DNA of 64,000 nt from Todiramphus chloris collaris (lineage: Eukaryota > Chordata > Aves > Coraciiformes > Alcedinidae), in contig JANVCC010010406.1 in the NCBI GenBank assembly GCA_025345505.1, positions 10,789,063-10,853,062 of the forward strand, read 5' to 3'. Positions 22,545-33,600 of the stretch are shown here, piece by piece. The notes under the pieces were generated by a model that saw nothing but the letters and a program-made list of their open reading frames with translations, was not told the DNA's origin and ran no database searches. A program made the position numbers and the translations under genes. How positions within the stretch are numbered: position 1 is the first letter of the stretch; each line of letters begins with the position of its first letter.

Positions 22545-22630
22545 CTAATCTTTTTTTTTTTTTTTTTTTTTTTCTCTTCAAGACAGGCAAATCTAACGAA
22601 GGACTGACTGCAGTAAAGTCAGGTAAGTAT
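22545..22630 (+). other. Exon-like segment framed by strong splice signals (candidate)
   Basis: A branch-site-like CTAAT at 22546-22550 is followed by T23, then CTCTTCAAG with AG at 22581-22582, giving a model 3' splice site. Forty bases later the sequence reads AAGTCAG then GTAAGTATT, a near-perfect 5' splice site with GT at 22623-22624. The enclosed 22583-22622 is open in frame 1 (TGKSNEGLTAVKS) and closed in the others. An alternative AG at 22585-22586 would give 36 nt. I do not recognise the peptide. The segment may be a microexon, a non-coding RNA exon or a chance arrangement. Confidence 0.35.
22551..22573. repeat. Poly(T) run, 23 nt
   Basis: T23, which also serves as the pyrimidine tract in the exon-like arrangement described for 22545-22630. 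Confidence 0.9.
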
Positions 22631-25159
22631 TCTTTATACTGGTATTTTTATAACAAATTTCTGTTAACTCATTTTAAAGGGTGTAACTTTTTGTAATGGC
22701 TCTAGAGAGTTGTAGGGTGATCTTATAATACTGAATTAAGAACTGGCATGTAAGATTTAGTATACTAAGAACAAGAGACACGCATGTTGAACAGAGGGAG
22801 AAAGAGAGCAGATGGAGAAAGAGGGCAATATTTATGTACATCGTAAGAAGTCCCAAAAATGTCAGACTAACAATTGGATGTGGTCAGAGGGGTAAAATGA
22901 GCACTTGTAATCCTTATGGGATTTGTAAGGAACAAGGTAGAAAATGTGATTAGTGAGTGACATAAATCTCTAGCACATCCATTTCTGGACTTTGTGGTCA
23001 ATTTTTGTTGTTTCACCCCTAGAAGAACAAGAGGATAAGAAATGCCATAGGGAAGGGAAGTGCTGTGAAAAAAATGGTCTCAAATACATGGAAAAAGTGA
23101 AGAGAATCCTGCAGTTTGGAGGAAGATGACCTGAGAAAATTTTAAGAGAAATGTAAACTATTTGTAGAATAATTATTATTTGTCTTTCTTCAAAAACAAA
23201 AATTAATCAAACCTGATGAAGTTATCAGGGTGTATATTTAAACAGATAACAAGGTTTTTTACTTCAGGGGTAAGACGGGGGAAGAACTCATTGACATGAG
23301 ACATGGTGGATACCAAAATTGTCAGTGCTGTCATGAAAAGATCTATAGAAGTTTTTGGAGTATAGGTTTGTCTGTTGCTATTCAGAGGTGTGTTATTCGG
23401 TGGTATGGATCCTGTCTCTAACTCTACTTATTCCTGCATAGCTAATAGACTGATGATCAAAGATGTGCCAGCATACACCGTACTGTACATGTTGTAGCAT
23501 ATGCTACTGGTCATTTTTGGAAAAAGACCACTGGCTGAGATAGACTTTTTGTCATCTTTTTGATGTCACAACCTTTAAGACTACTTTTGAAGTGTCTGCC
23601 AATTTATACTGCGTCTGATTCTCAGACTGCAAACTGGCATATACTACACATCAAGAAGGAATTCCCTTCCTGGCAGTGAAGCTCAGAGGTCTGTCTTATG
23701 TGTGAAGACACAAGAGAGGGACATGGTGTCCTCTGGCAGGTGTGTAATTATAGGATATCACAAACAAGGTGCCTTCAGCCTTACCTGAATGTCTGTCCCT
23801 GAGAGGTGCCTGTGCTGTCACACCCACAGAGCACTGGAGTCATGTTTTAAAATCTAAGTATCTGTTGGATTTTGATTTGTTGCTGTATATGAATTTTTGG
23901 AACATTCTAGTTTTATGGAAAATCTTTAATTTTCTTGCAACTCTCTTTTTCCCCTGCTAAAGTAGAAGATAATTTTTTGTCTTTTTTTAGGTCTGGTTTT
24001 TGTTGTTTTTTTTAATGTCCACTTTTCTACATTCATCCCCTGATGAACTCTTTCTGGAGGCCAGAATCCTCTGGTGAACACTGTAAATGTCTAAATCTGT
24101 GTCTTAGAGTGAAGTTTGGAACCCTCTTGATAGTAATTTTACACAGAATATTTTGGAGTGGCTTTCTTCACTCTAGTGACCCTGGTGAGCTATCTTGTAA
24201 AGACACATAACATATGGTGCATGACTGTCTAATAATATTTGCTATGAAGCTTTGCAGCAGACATTTAACTGTAATGTGAGGCAATACTTGAGTAAAATAA
24301 ATAAAAGCATTCCCCTTACTGAAGGCTATGTCCTAATGCTGACAAATAGCTGTGTAGCTGCTTGTTTTTGTTAACCTTTTAACATGCAGATACATCATCC
24401 ATCAAGGAATAGGGAGCGTACATCCTCCTCATAGCATAGAGCCCTGAGATTGCGTTTTGCAGAGCATTGACTCTGACAGTCTTGAAGGTTACGGTGGATA
24501 ATCAACAGAGCATGAACTTACAATGTGAGAGTGCATGGAAGGGAGCATGTTCCTTGAACATGTGATCAGAATGACAGAGAGTAGGAAGAGGGAAGCTGAA
24601 CAGACGTTGTGTATGGCATTAGTCAGGGTATTTGGAAAGTGCTTTGTCCAATCTTTTTAAAAACTAGACAGAGAGTTGGAAATTAACTCAATGTTGGAAA
24701 AGCTTTTGCCTTGTGAGGGATTTTTGTGTGCTGATGGCTACTTTATTGCACTGGTGATATGACTTTGGATACTGTTTCAAGACAATCTCTCATGGCCTGT
24801 GAGCACCATTTATATGGGCCATGGACTATTCTCAGACTTTCTATCTGCTGTCATTCAGAAGCAGGCAGACAAGTTCTTTGGCAAACACAGCCTCCTTGCA
24901 TTTCTTCCCTTTACCTGGGGGCAGAAGTTGGTACCTCTGGCAGCCTTGCAGATTTTGAGTGCTAAGTAAAACCAATACAGTCAGGAGTCATTCTGTATTG
25001 CTGACTACATACCCTGTGAGTTCAGCCAGCTGGTGCAGTACAGTCAGAGGTTGCCTGTGCAGCTTTCTGCAATGGGAAGACTCAACCCACGACATCTAAA
25101 AGGACGGAAGGGAGTATTTGTGATTGCAGAGGGATCTTTAATCTAGCAGATAAGAGATT

Positions 25160-25410
25160 CAGTCAGAGGCTGAAGCTAGATTAGAAATTACTACAACTAT
25201 CCACTGAACAATGTGCTTAGAGACGCTGGGGATTTTGTACCACTTCATGTTTTCAGATCAAGTCTGGATATCTTTCCATAGAACAATAGTCTAACCCAAC
25301 CAGGAGGCACTTCACAAAAGACCTGTTTAATGACATTCGACAATCTGTGTTTTTGCACAAAGTCAGACTGGATGATTACACTAGTTCTTAAAATCTGTGA
25401 CTCTCATGAG
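25160..25410 (+). mobile_element. Fossil CR1-type LINE 3' end (amniote-age)
   Basis: The segment matches, from memory, the 3' end common in turtle and crocodile CR1-type elements. Blocks in order are CTGAAGCTAGATTAGAAA, CTGAACAATGTGCTTAGAG (compare CTGGAACAATTTACCAAGG), TTTTCAGATCAAGTCTGGAT, ATCTTTCCATAGAAC, CTGTGTTTTTGCACAAAGTC and CAGACTGGATGATTACACTA with CTTAAAATCTGTGACTCTCA. The last block is the GTCAGACTAGATGATCACAATGG-type ending. It is more diverged than CR1 copies A to D and so much older. It may be only the last 250 bp of a longer decayed copy. Confidence 0.6.
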
Positions 25411-25575
25411 TTGCTTTTTCTTCACAGTCAATTATTTTAGTTATTCATGCACTAGGACAAAATAAGACACCCTTGAGACACTTCAAAGGAAATTGTATCC
25501 TCTCTATGCTATCTAATTTTGATATGTAGTGTGTAAAATCTGGGTCACGTCTTTCCATGTGTGTTATAAGACCAT

Positions 25576-25601
25576 GCCAAAAGTAACAGCCAAAAGTAAC
25601 A
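25576..25601. repeat. Perfect 13-bp tandem duplication
   Basis: GCCAAAAGTAACA is present twice in direct succession with no mismatch. Confidence 0.9.
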
Positions 25602-25670
25602 ACTTTCTGTTCTGCCAGCATTTATTTAATTGTGAATTGTTTATGGCCAAGCTTTTCTTCTGGTTGATTG

Positions 25671-25683
25671 GCAGCAGCAGCAG
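25671..25683. repeat. (GCA)4 trinucleotide run
   Basis: Four GCA units followed by GTGAC. Short simple repeat. Confidence 0.8.
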
Positions 25684-26287
25684 TGACATTTCTCTATCCA
25701 GAGAAATACTAAATTTTCATGCTTAATTGCATTTGCTTTACTTTAGGGTACATTTGGTGAAGCCCCTCTACTGAGTTCAACAGATTACCCTTGAGCAAAA
25801 TGGACATCCACATCGACATAATGCAGCTTATATTTTGAAATCATTTTTACACACAGATAAAAAGACTACTTTACTTTGATTCCAGAAGAAAGGCAGCACT
25901 GGACTGAAGTGGGCTACTGCTTTGATGATTTTGCAGTAGAGCTCATCCTTGCACTCATCATTTTGTGTAAAGAAGTCTGAGCAATTCTACTTATAGAAGA
26001 GCTATTTGGGGTCCAGTGTCTGAATTAGCCGCTCTCTGACAGAAAATGTTTCGGCATTAGCTTCTGCTCTTAATCACAACTGATTCAGACTTGCCTAGAG
26101 ACAGAAGCCAGAGAAGTGCTTCAGAGACACAACAAAGGGAAAGGGTGTTTCAGCATTATAATTGCTCTTCTCTACTACTTTTCTGCCTGAGCAGAAGACA
26201 AAAAATCCTTATCCTTTTGCTCACTATTCCCCTATCCTGTCCTTGTACATAATAGTGATCCCAGCTACCTTCCCTTTCCATCCCCTT

Positions 26288-26316
26288 ATCCATAAATGAC
26301 TGATCCATAAATGACT
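26288..26316. repeat. 15-bp tandem duplication
   Basis: ATCCATAAATGACT occurs twice, separated by one G. Both copies are identical. Confidence 0.9.
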
Positions 26317-27294
26317 CATCCTTCTTTTTGCCTTGTTATAACAAAGCACTAGGACCTCCCTTCCTCTCTTATCCTGAACTTGAATGTTACTGGTGTAATG
26401 TTCACATCATGGTCTTGTATAGAAAAGAATATAGCATTGCTCTCCAGAGTATAAACTGTAGAACTGATGTGTGCCTCATCAGAACTGACATATGAAAGCA
26501 CATGATGAAGATCCTGTTTGGTATTTGACCAAGATTTTGCTTTCTGTATGGAAAGTCTGGGGGATAAAGTACAGGAAATTATTTCAGAAGGAACAGGAAA
26601 TTAGATTTAAGATCAAGACTTGTTGTTTTAAGTTCCTAACTTCTCCAGAAAAGCTAGTGAATAAAACAATACAAGTTATCCAGAAATCTTACAGGAACAA
26701 CTTGAAAACTTTTAGAATATGTGAGTATGTGTACATCCTGATATATAGAGAATTCTTGGGAAACCTTCTGGCATATTTGAAATTCAGCATGTTTCAAACA
26801 GGTTTTGATTCTACAGAATTTAAAAAGTAATTTATTATTGTTATTATTTAATTTATTTTTTTTTAAGTTAACCAAGAATGATATCCTTTTTACATAATTT
26901 TGAGCCATAAATTAATTTCTTTCATACATAACTATACCACTGGTAACAAATGCCATGGTTTCATTAAAATGCTGTATAAAGTTCCTAAAGTACAAATATA
27001 TCCAAGGGGATAACAATGATATGTTTTGGTGACATGATTCATTCATTTTATTTGATTCTTTTTGGAATCTCTTCTTACATGACTTGCTACGTGACAGTGG
27101 TCAGAGTTTTGCTTTGGACCATAACACCATGCTATTGAATAGACTTGTGTGAAAAGTCTTTCATGGACTATTGAAAAGAGTACCCAGATGCCTTTCCTGT
27201 TCTTGTCCTTGCAATTTTAGACTGCTTCTGTCCTTAAAGAGGTCTGGAGAGTGAGATCATACTTTGAAAACAGAGAAAAGAATTACAGTCCTCC

Positions 27295-27312
27295 TTTTTT
27301 TTTTTTTTTTTT
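27295..27312. repeat. Poly(T) run, 18 nt
   Basis: T18 after CTCC and before AAGAAAATTGCC. Read on the minus strand it is an A-tail-like run, but no retroposon body is recognised. Confidence 0.85.
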
Positions 27313-28130
27313 AAGAAAATTGCCATGGGGATATAATACAAGCCATTGTTTCACAATGTGGACATGGAGAATTTGGTGTTTGCAACACTCATTTTGTAGT
27401 AGCTTCTACAAAACATCTCTAACTTAAGTGACGGAGTTTTTTTTCCCCTCTCTTTGACCTAACAAATTGCTCAAATGGGAAAATTTCACAACATCTGGAT
27501 TGCTCATTATCAATAGTAAATTAAGAAAATGACCTGGGGCCGGTTATCAGCTGGATTTTGCAGCATGTTGAAAAAGTTACATCAGCCTCCAGACACTGTA
27601 ACATAAGGTAGTATAATGCAGACATCCCCAATTAGGGATCTCTTGGGGAGAAGAAGGGAATGGAGAAGAGAGATTGATGGCACCATGTTTTGCTGAATGT
27701 CATCTGTGAGAAGTCTATATGGTAGCCGTTCAATTTATGGCTATATAGCTGTGAATTTAATTCCCATGCTTGCACCTGAGTAGCTGTACCATGTTGACAT
27801 CATAATCTTGTGCTGGTGGGAAGAATCTAGCAGTGCTTGCTAGAGTAATGAAAACCCAGCCCCACAAAACACTCTTTGAGATGCTGTGTGTCTCTCATCA
27901 GTTTTTACAAAATGTAAATGCACAGTTCTCTCCTTTAAAACCTATAAAGACAGCCTTCCTTCTGACTCAAAGTACCTGAAATATGTTGTCTAGGAGCCCT
28001 CTCCTATAAATTTCTGTCTTGGTGCTGTGCACCAGAATTGCGGTAAATGTTGTACAATACTTTTGGTTTAGTATTTTTCCTTTAAGCTTTAAATGTGGTT
28101 GCCTAATTTTCCAAAAGCTTTGGTTTTTAT

Positions 28131-28348
28131 TTTTTTTTTTTTCAGTAACTAATGCTTGTGTATCAACTTCTAGCCAGGTTTCCTAAGAAACAGCTCTCTG
28201 TGGTAACACAGTCTGTCTCTTCAGTTGTGTTTCAATTCCCTCCTGTTAACTCTGCAACACATTGGCCAAATTTAACTGAGTTTGAAGGAGATGATAGAAA
28301 TCTGAACACGAAATATGTCCCAGTGGGTTTTTTGGAAATCAATAGCTG
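28131..28348 (+). other. Second exon-like segment (weak candidate)
   Basis: T12 then CAG (28143-28145) forms a good 3' splice site. At 28349 the sequence AGCTG is followed by GTGAGAGG, an acceptable 5' splice site. Between them an open frame from ATG 28152 runs to the donor and is closed only by the TGA inside GTGAGA. The frame begins just after an in-frame TAA at 28146, so it would have to start in this exon. The 66-residue product is not recognised. It lies on the same strand 5.5 kb downstream of the exon-like segment at 22.6 kb. Confidence 0.2.
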
Positions 28349-30180
28349 GTGAGAGGAAAGAGATCTGAATTAGTGCCTCAGAGAAAAAAGGCAGGCATAG
28401 CTCTGCTGTTTGAAAATCTGTTTGGTAGCAGTCAGCCACTCTTCATGCACATAGAAGATGGCTGGCCATGGCACATTGGTGATATGATGGTGTAGGGCAA
28501 CTGAGGTTACTACATTGGGAAGAAAGAAGAGGATACAAACCCATAGGAAACCCAGCTTCTCTTAGTTCTGCTGTTCACTGAAGAATGTGCTGGTTTTATT
28601 TGGTGTTGAGTACTTCCACCTGCCATGCTGTGACTGCCTATTGAACTTCACCTTGCATAGGACATTTTGGCAATTTTCCTTTTAGAACTAATCAGTACAG
28701 TAATCAGCACTAGATTTCATGGTTGGAATCTTGTAGCTTTTTGTCATCTGAAGACTTGTTTTTTTTGAAACAAAAAAAAAAAAGTGCATCAATCGACTGA
28801 GGAGTTCATCACCACTCTGCATCTTGGATTGGAGATCTGAATGACTGTAAAGGATGTAGACTTTGGGTTCCTGACTTTCAGCCTGGTATTGATCTACAGA
28901 TCCCTGAACATTTTTCCAGTGGAGAACAGCGAAGAATTTATGCTTACTGATTATAGGTTTGTTTTTATTACTTTATGGGGTCCTTTCAAGTGGTCCATGG
29001 ACCTCCAGAAGTCTGTGCAAAAAAGTCTGCAAATCTGTGCTTACATCAGCAGCCAGTGCTAGGGCACTATAGAGCTACTGGATGCGGTGGTATGGGCAAT
29101 GTTAGCTGGGAGCTGTGAGGGGGACTGCAGCAGTCTTTCCTACCACTTGCATTTATTCTTGTTCTTATCTCTAAATCCCTAGTTGCTGTAATCCTTGAAC
29201 AGCTCATCCCTTCTTGTTTGTCCGTTGATGTCCAAACATTGTTTGCAGAAATGTCAGAAGTTTCAGTAAGACAAGGCTCTAGGTGCAGGAAAAAGTGCTG
29301 GAGCAGATCACTGGAGAAACTGGGTCCCAAGGAAAAATTAAAGAGACATAGTCATACACCTTGTTTGGGATCAGTGTCTGACAAGGCATTTGCTCCCTGC
29401 AGAAGTATTTTGAAGAGGTTTGTTCCAGTGCTGCTCTGGTGGCTGTAGCCAGCAGATGTGCACAGAGATGACTTGCAATACAGCAGAGACCGAGGATAGA
29501 CAGGGTACTGTAGACAGCATGGCTGCATGTCAGCAGAGGCAGGGGAGGCCCTCCCTCCCACCTTGCAAGTGAAGCTATTCCTCTTCTGCTATCTAGATGG
29601 GGCAGTCACCAGCTGAACGGTTTAAAACAAGCTCCAGAGAATGACCCTGCCATCAGCAGCAGCGCTATTTTGAGCTCACATTGGTTGGCAGTTTTCTGTG
29701 ACCTCCCTGGCTGCCAGGTCTGGGGCAGGGCAGGGGCTGGTGTTGTGGCTGGCAGGTGAGCACGCCTGGAGAGAAAGGCCAGATGACACAGATATCCCTC
29801 ATTTGTATCTCCCAGGGGAAACCAGAGTGCAGCCTGCAAGCTGGCATCTTCTTGTTTGTCCCTGGCTGGAGTACACAGGTTTGAATAAATAAATGCTGTT
29901 CCCTGAGGAAAATCTCAAATCTTTGCATGGACCTTTGTGACAGCAGAGAAAGCTGTTGGAAGGAAAAATGATGCTGCAGAATCTGCTTGTTCATCCAAGT
30001 TCAATAAACCCCTTTGTATATAGTTATTGTCTTTATGAAAAATAAACATCCTGACAATGAAACAGGTTGCTGGAGAGTAATCTACTTTCTTTGGTGGTTC
30101 CTTAGCAACTACGGCTGTGAATTAGTTGCCAAGCAGTCTGGTTCAGTGCTTTGCAATGAAGCAAGAAGAAAAAAGAAAAC

Positions 30181-30195
30181 AAAAAAAAAAAAAAA
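30181..30195. repeat. Poly(A) run and A-rich patch
   Basis: A15 within a longer A/G-rich stretch from about 30165 to 30215. Simple sequence only. Confidence 0.85.
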
Positions 30196-33091
30196 GAGAG
30201 AAAAGAAATAAAAAGGTGCAAGACTGAATTACTAAGTTAAGTGCAGACTAAGAAATCAGTATTTTTTGTTTGTTTTTTTAAGGTCATCAGCCATTACTTT
30301 TTCTCAGCTTTTCTTAAAATATGTGTATTTGTGATTGAAAGCTTTATGGTGGTCTTCTGGCAGTGGATGCAGGGTTCTTCTGGCTGTCACAGACATTCTG
30401 TTGGGCTGTGAGCTTCACCTGTATGGACAGGGGTGACAATCTGAGGAGAAGGAGAAGAGAGCTGGGACACAGAGCCCCCTGTGTCCCTGAGATGGTGGCC
30501 AAGGCAGCACACACTGGAGGTGCCACCAGAGGTTATTAACGTTTTCTCTGTGTAGGGGTGATGGGTAGTGTATGCATCATGGACACAAACAAAAATGGGC
30601 TGGAGGCAAAGGTCCTACCTTTATCTACAGTGAAAAGGTTTTGTCTATATCCATCCTCTGCACTTGACTGGAACAGAGAATATTTTTCAGGCAGATGAGG
30701 GATGGAGGTGATGCAGGGCTCAGTCCCCAGAGATGTGGTTGGGCTCAAGATCGGGGAAGGGGAAGGCAGGAGCATAGCCGGGGCTGAGATACTGCAGGAT
30801 TAAACTGGGGGAGTTCACAAAAAGAAAGGGTGTATAAAAGGAAAAGGGTTGCTGGTCAGAGGTTTGAGTCTGATAGCTCTATCAAGACTGCTCTTCCCTG
30901 TTTGAGACAGTGCCACAAGGATATGCTGGGTGGCTTCAATGTGAGTAGTTGGAGCTTTTGCTCCCTGCAAGGGTCCATGACAAGAGCTTTCTGGCAGGGT
31001 GGGCAGCATCTTTAACCACATGGGGCCTTGGGAGTTTTGCAAGGACATGACTACTACAGCTGAGAGCCCAAAGCACTGATGGAGGTAGGAAGTGGGAAAG
31101 CAATTGGGGGCTCAGTAATCCATCCTCATCTGCTGAGGCCAGCTGTATGGCCACACTGATACCGTATGTCTGGGATCTGGGTCTTAACATAAATTGGTTT
31201 ATGTCAATGTCTTCCTCAGGGCATTAGGCTTCACAGTCCAGATGGTGGAGTGCCCTTGGTACAGAAACCATATGGTAGTGTATAGAAAAGGTTCAGAAGG
31301 GAGAAGAAATACATAACACTGTTCATTTCTCATAACAATAGGGTCAATGACATTTATGTCAGCTTTAGTTGAGGGCACAAATGACACTGAAGTCATGGGT
31401 GGGCATAATTAATGATGGCAAAGAATAGGTGCAGCACACATAAACTACAAAAATTGGGCTGCATCACAAGAGTTAAATTAGATCTGAATTTCAAACATTT
31501 AAAACCTAAAGGCTTTAATAAGTCAAAGGTTTTAAAAGATTTTAAGGCAGAGCACAACACCCAGAAACTGTTGAGTGGGCAGTATAATTGCAATGTACAG
31601 CACTCTGATCAATGGCAGAGCTTGGAGACTCGAGGTATTAGACCCGAGGCAGGGTACAGCAAGGTCTCTGGGGTTGCACAAAGACAGACAGACAGAAGGA
31701 GTGTGGGTCTGTCTGTTGGGAACGGGGGGGCCAGAGGAAGCAGGGTAGGAATTGCCTCAGAAAATATCAGTCCAGTCTTGTATTTTTCTTTTCCTGTCCA
31801 AAGCAACAAGGCATTGAATAAAGTGTTTTAAAACTGTTTGCAAAATGTGGTTTTGTTTTACTCTCTCCCTCCCAGAAAAGGCATTTTTGTTATCTGACCT
31901 CACCAGAGCTGCATCCTTTTGCTGTTGCTGCTTTTTAATGATCATTTAAAAATGATTAACAATGCCTGGAGCCATGACAGCCCGACTTCCTGTGCCGAAC
32001 TTCTGCATGTCTGGGTTTGCAGGCAGGAGTTCCTGGTGAGAGAGTTTCCTATAAAATAAGGACACTTGGGTCATTGTTTAGAAAAGCTGATGCGTGGAAG
32101 AGATATAACTCATGGACTAGGACAGATGCTCTGGAGGAGAGATTTTTACTTGTTTAGGGTTTCTTTTTTTAGCACTGGAAACACATTTGTTTGCAATTTC
32201 AAAAGGCATCAGAGCAACAGAGTGACTGGCTGTCACTGGTTGCATGAATCTAGTCTTCAGTTCCACCTTCTTTAAAAAAAAAGAAACAGTAAAATGATGG
32301 GAAAGCCTTCTTTAAAATTAGATGGGATTACTGAAACATTTCATGCAGGGAGAAACATGACAAAAGATCACTTATACCATGGGGAAGTGGAGATTTCGTA
32401 GAGTTCAGTTTCAGAAACAGCGTCCTCAGCAAGTGGTTAACTACTGTGTCAGAAACAAAACCCCCAGTGTTTACTGCCTGCTCCTACAATTAGGGACCCA
32501 TTTTTGACTGATTGCAGGACTCCTGCACTGTCTGAATTCCTTGCAGTCCATGGTCATGTCATGGTTTCTTAAGCTTATTTCTAGGAGTATCTTAAGGTTT
32601 GGTCATTTAAGTTTGTTTCTAAATTAATTTGCTCATCTTGAAAAGGAATGTGCCTACAGTTCGTTAGTATGTTTTTATTCTGAATGGAAAAATCTTTGAA
32701 TGTGTAGATGGGAGGAAATGCAGTCACTGCTCATTTTTTGGCCTCTGCTAACTCTCCTCTTTGGCTGACATTTGCCTTCTTCTGCCATAATGCTTTATTT
32801 AGAAAATCAAATGCTCACATCTCTGTAGGAATACATCCTAGGTTTTTGCTTGGATGGCAAGATGTATGGAAGGAGGGAGACGTGTCTTCTGGGTTCCTAG
32901 GCTACAAGCTGGTGGAAACAGCTCATATCCAACAATAGAAGTGATACTGCCATGCTGCATTTCATTTATCCACATGTTATGTAGCTGATGCCTTTTAAGA
33001 CACTTGAGGCTGTATCTCATCTGGTTGGTTTGTACTGTTCCAGTGGAACATGGTTTCTCCTTTAGGTTTCCTGTATCATCTTCACCAACAC

Positions 33092-33600
33092 CATAGAATC
33101 CTAGGGTCATAGAACATTTACATTGGAAAAGACCCTTAAGATCAAGTAATCCAATCATAAACCTGACACTGCTAAATCCACTGATAAACCATGTCACTCT
33201 GATAAACCATATCACTAAGTGTCACATCTACACATCTTTTGAATACCTACAGGGACAGTGACTCTACCCCTTCCCTGGGCAGCCTGTTCCAGTACTTGAT
33301 AACCCTTTCAGTGAACAGTTTTCCTAACGTCCAATCTACCCTCCCCTGGTGCAACTTGAGGCTGTTTCCTCTTGTCCTATTGCTTGATACATGGGAGTAC
33401 AGAGCACCAGTTCCCTCATCTGATCCTCATAAGATATGTATTGTAGATCCTTCACCAGCTTCATTGCCCTTCTTTCGACATGCTCCAGCACCTCAATGTC
33501 TTCCTTGTACTGAGGTGCCCAGTACTTAACACAGTATTGAAGGTGTGGCCTTACCAGTGTCAAGTATAAAATGACAATCACTTCATCCATGTGTATGTCC
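33092..33600 (-). mobile_element. CR1 LINE copy C, 3' fragment, minus strand
   Basis: The left edge is the reverse complement of the CR1 tail (CATAGAATCCTAGGGTCATAG). It is followed by the reversed 3' UTR blocks TTGGAAAAGACCCTTAAGATC and GGGCAGCCTGTTCCAGTACTTG. On the minus strand 33590-33336 reads [34 protein letters not shown] and SYEDQMREL, the C-terminal part of the CR1 reverse transcriptase. About 70 bp are missing between the coding block and the Met-Arg-Glu-Leu/Cys junction near 33415. An 18-bp tandem duplication lies inside at 33181. The right edge is uncertain by about 50 bp. The element is 5'-truncated and inactive. Confidence 0.9.
33181..33216. repeat. 18-bp tandem duplication inside CR1 copy C
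   Basis: CTGATAAACCATGTCACT is followed by CTGATAAACCATATCACT with one mismatch. CR1 relatives normally have one copy of this part of the 3' UTR, so the duplication arose after insertion. Confidence 0.8.

Larger units (their letters stand above)
19349..25159. other. Unique non-coding DNA
   Basis: No gene is recognised. The left end is T-rich (TGCTTTTTGTTATTTTTC and following) directly after the broken CR1. The stretch also holds an A17 run at 20318-20334, a possible ancient repeat scrap at 20778-20830 and the splice-signal-framed segment at 22545-22630. Confidence 0.6.
25411..33091. other. Unique non-coding DNA
   Basis: No gene is recognised. The stretch holds short tandem duplications at 25576 and 26288, a (GCA)4 at 25671-25683, T-runs at 27295-27312 and 28131-28142, an A-run at 30181-30195, and an exon-like open segment at 28146-28348. 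Open frames of up to 139 codons (for example 31412-31831) have no recognisable domain and low-complexity composition. Confidence 0.6.
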
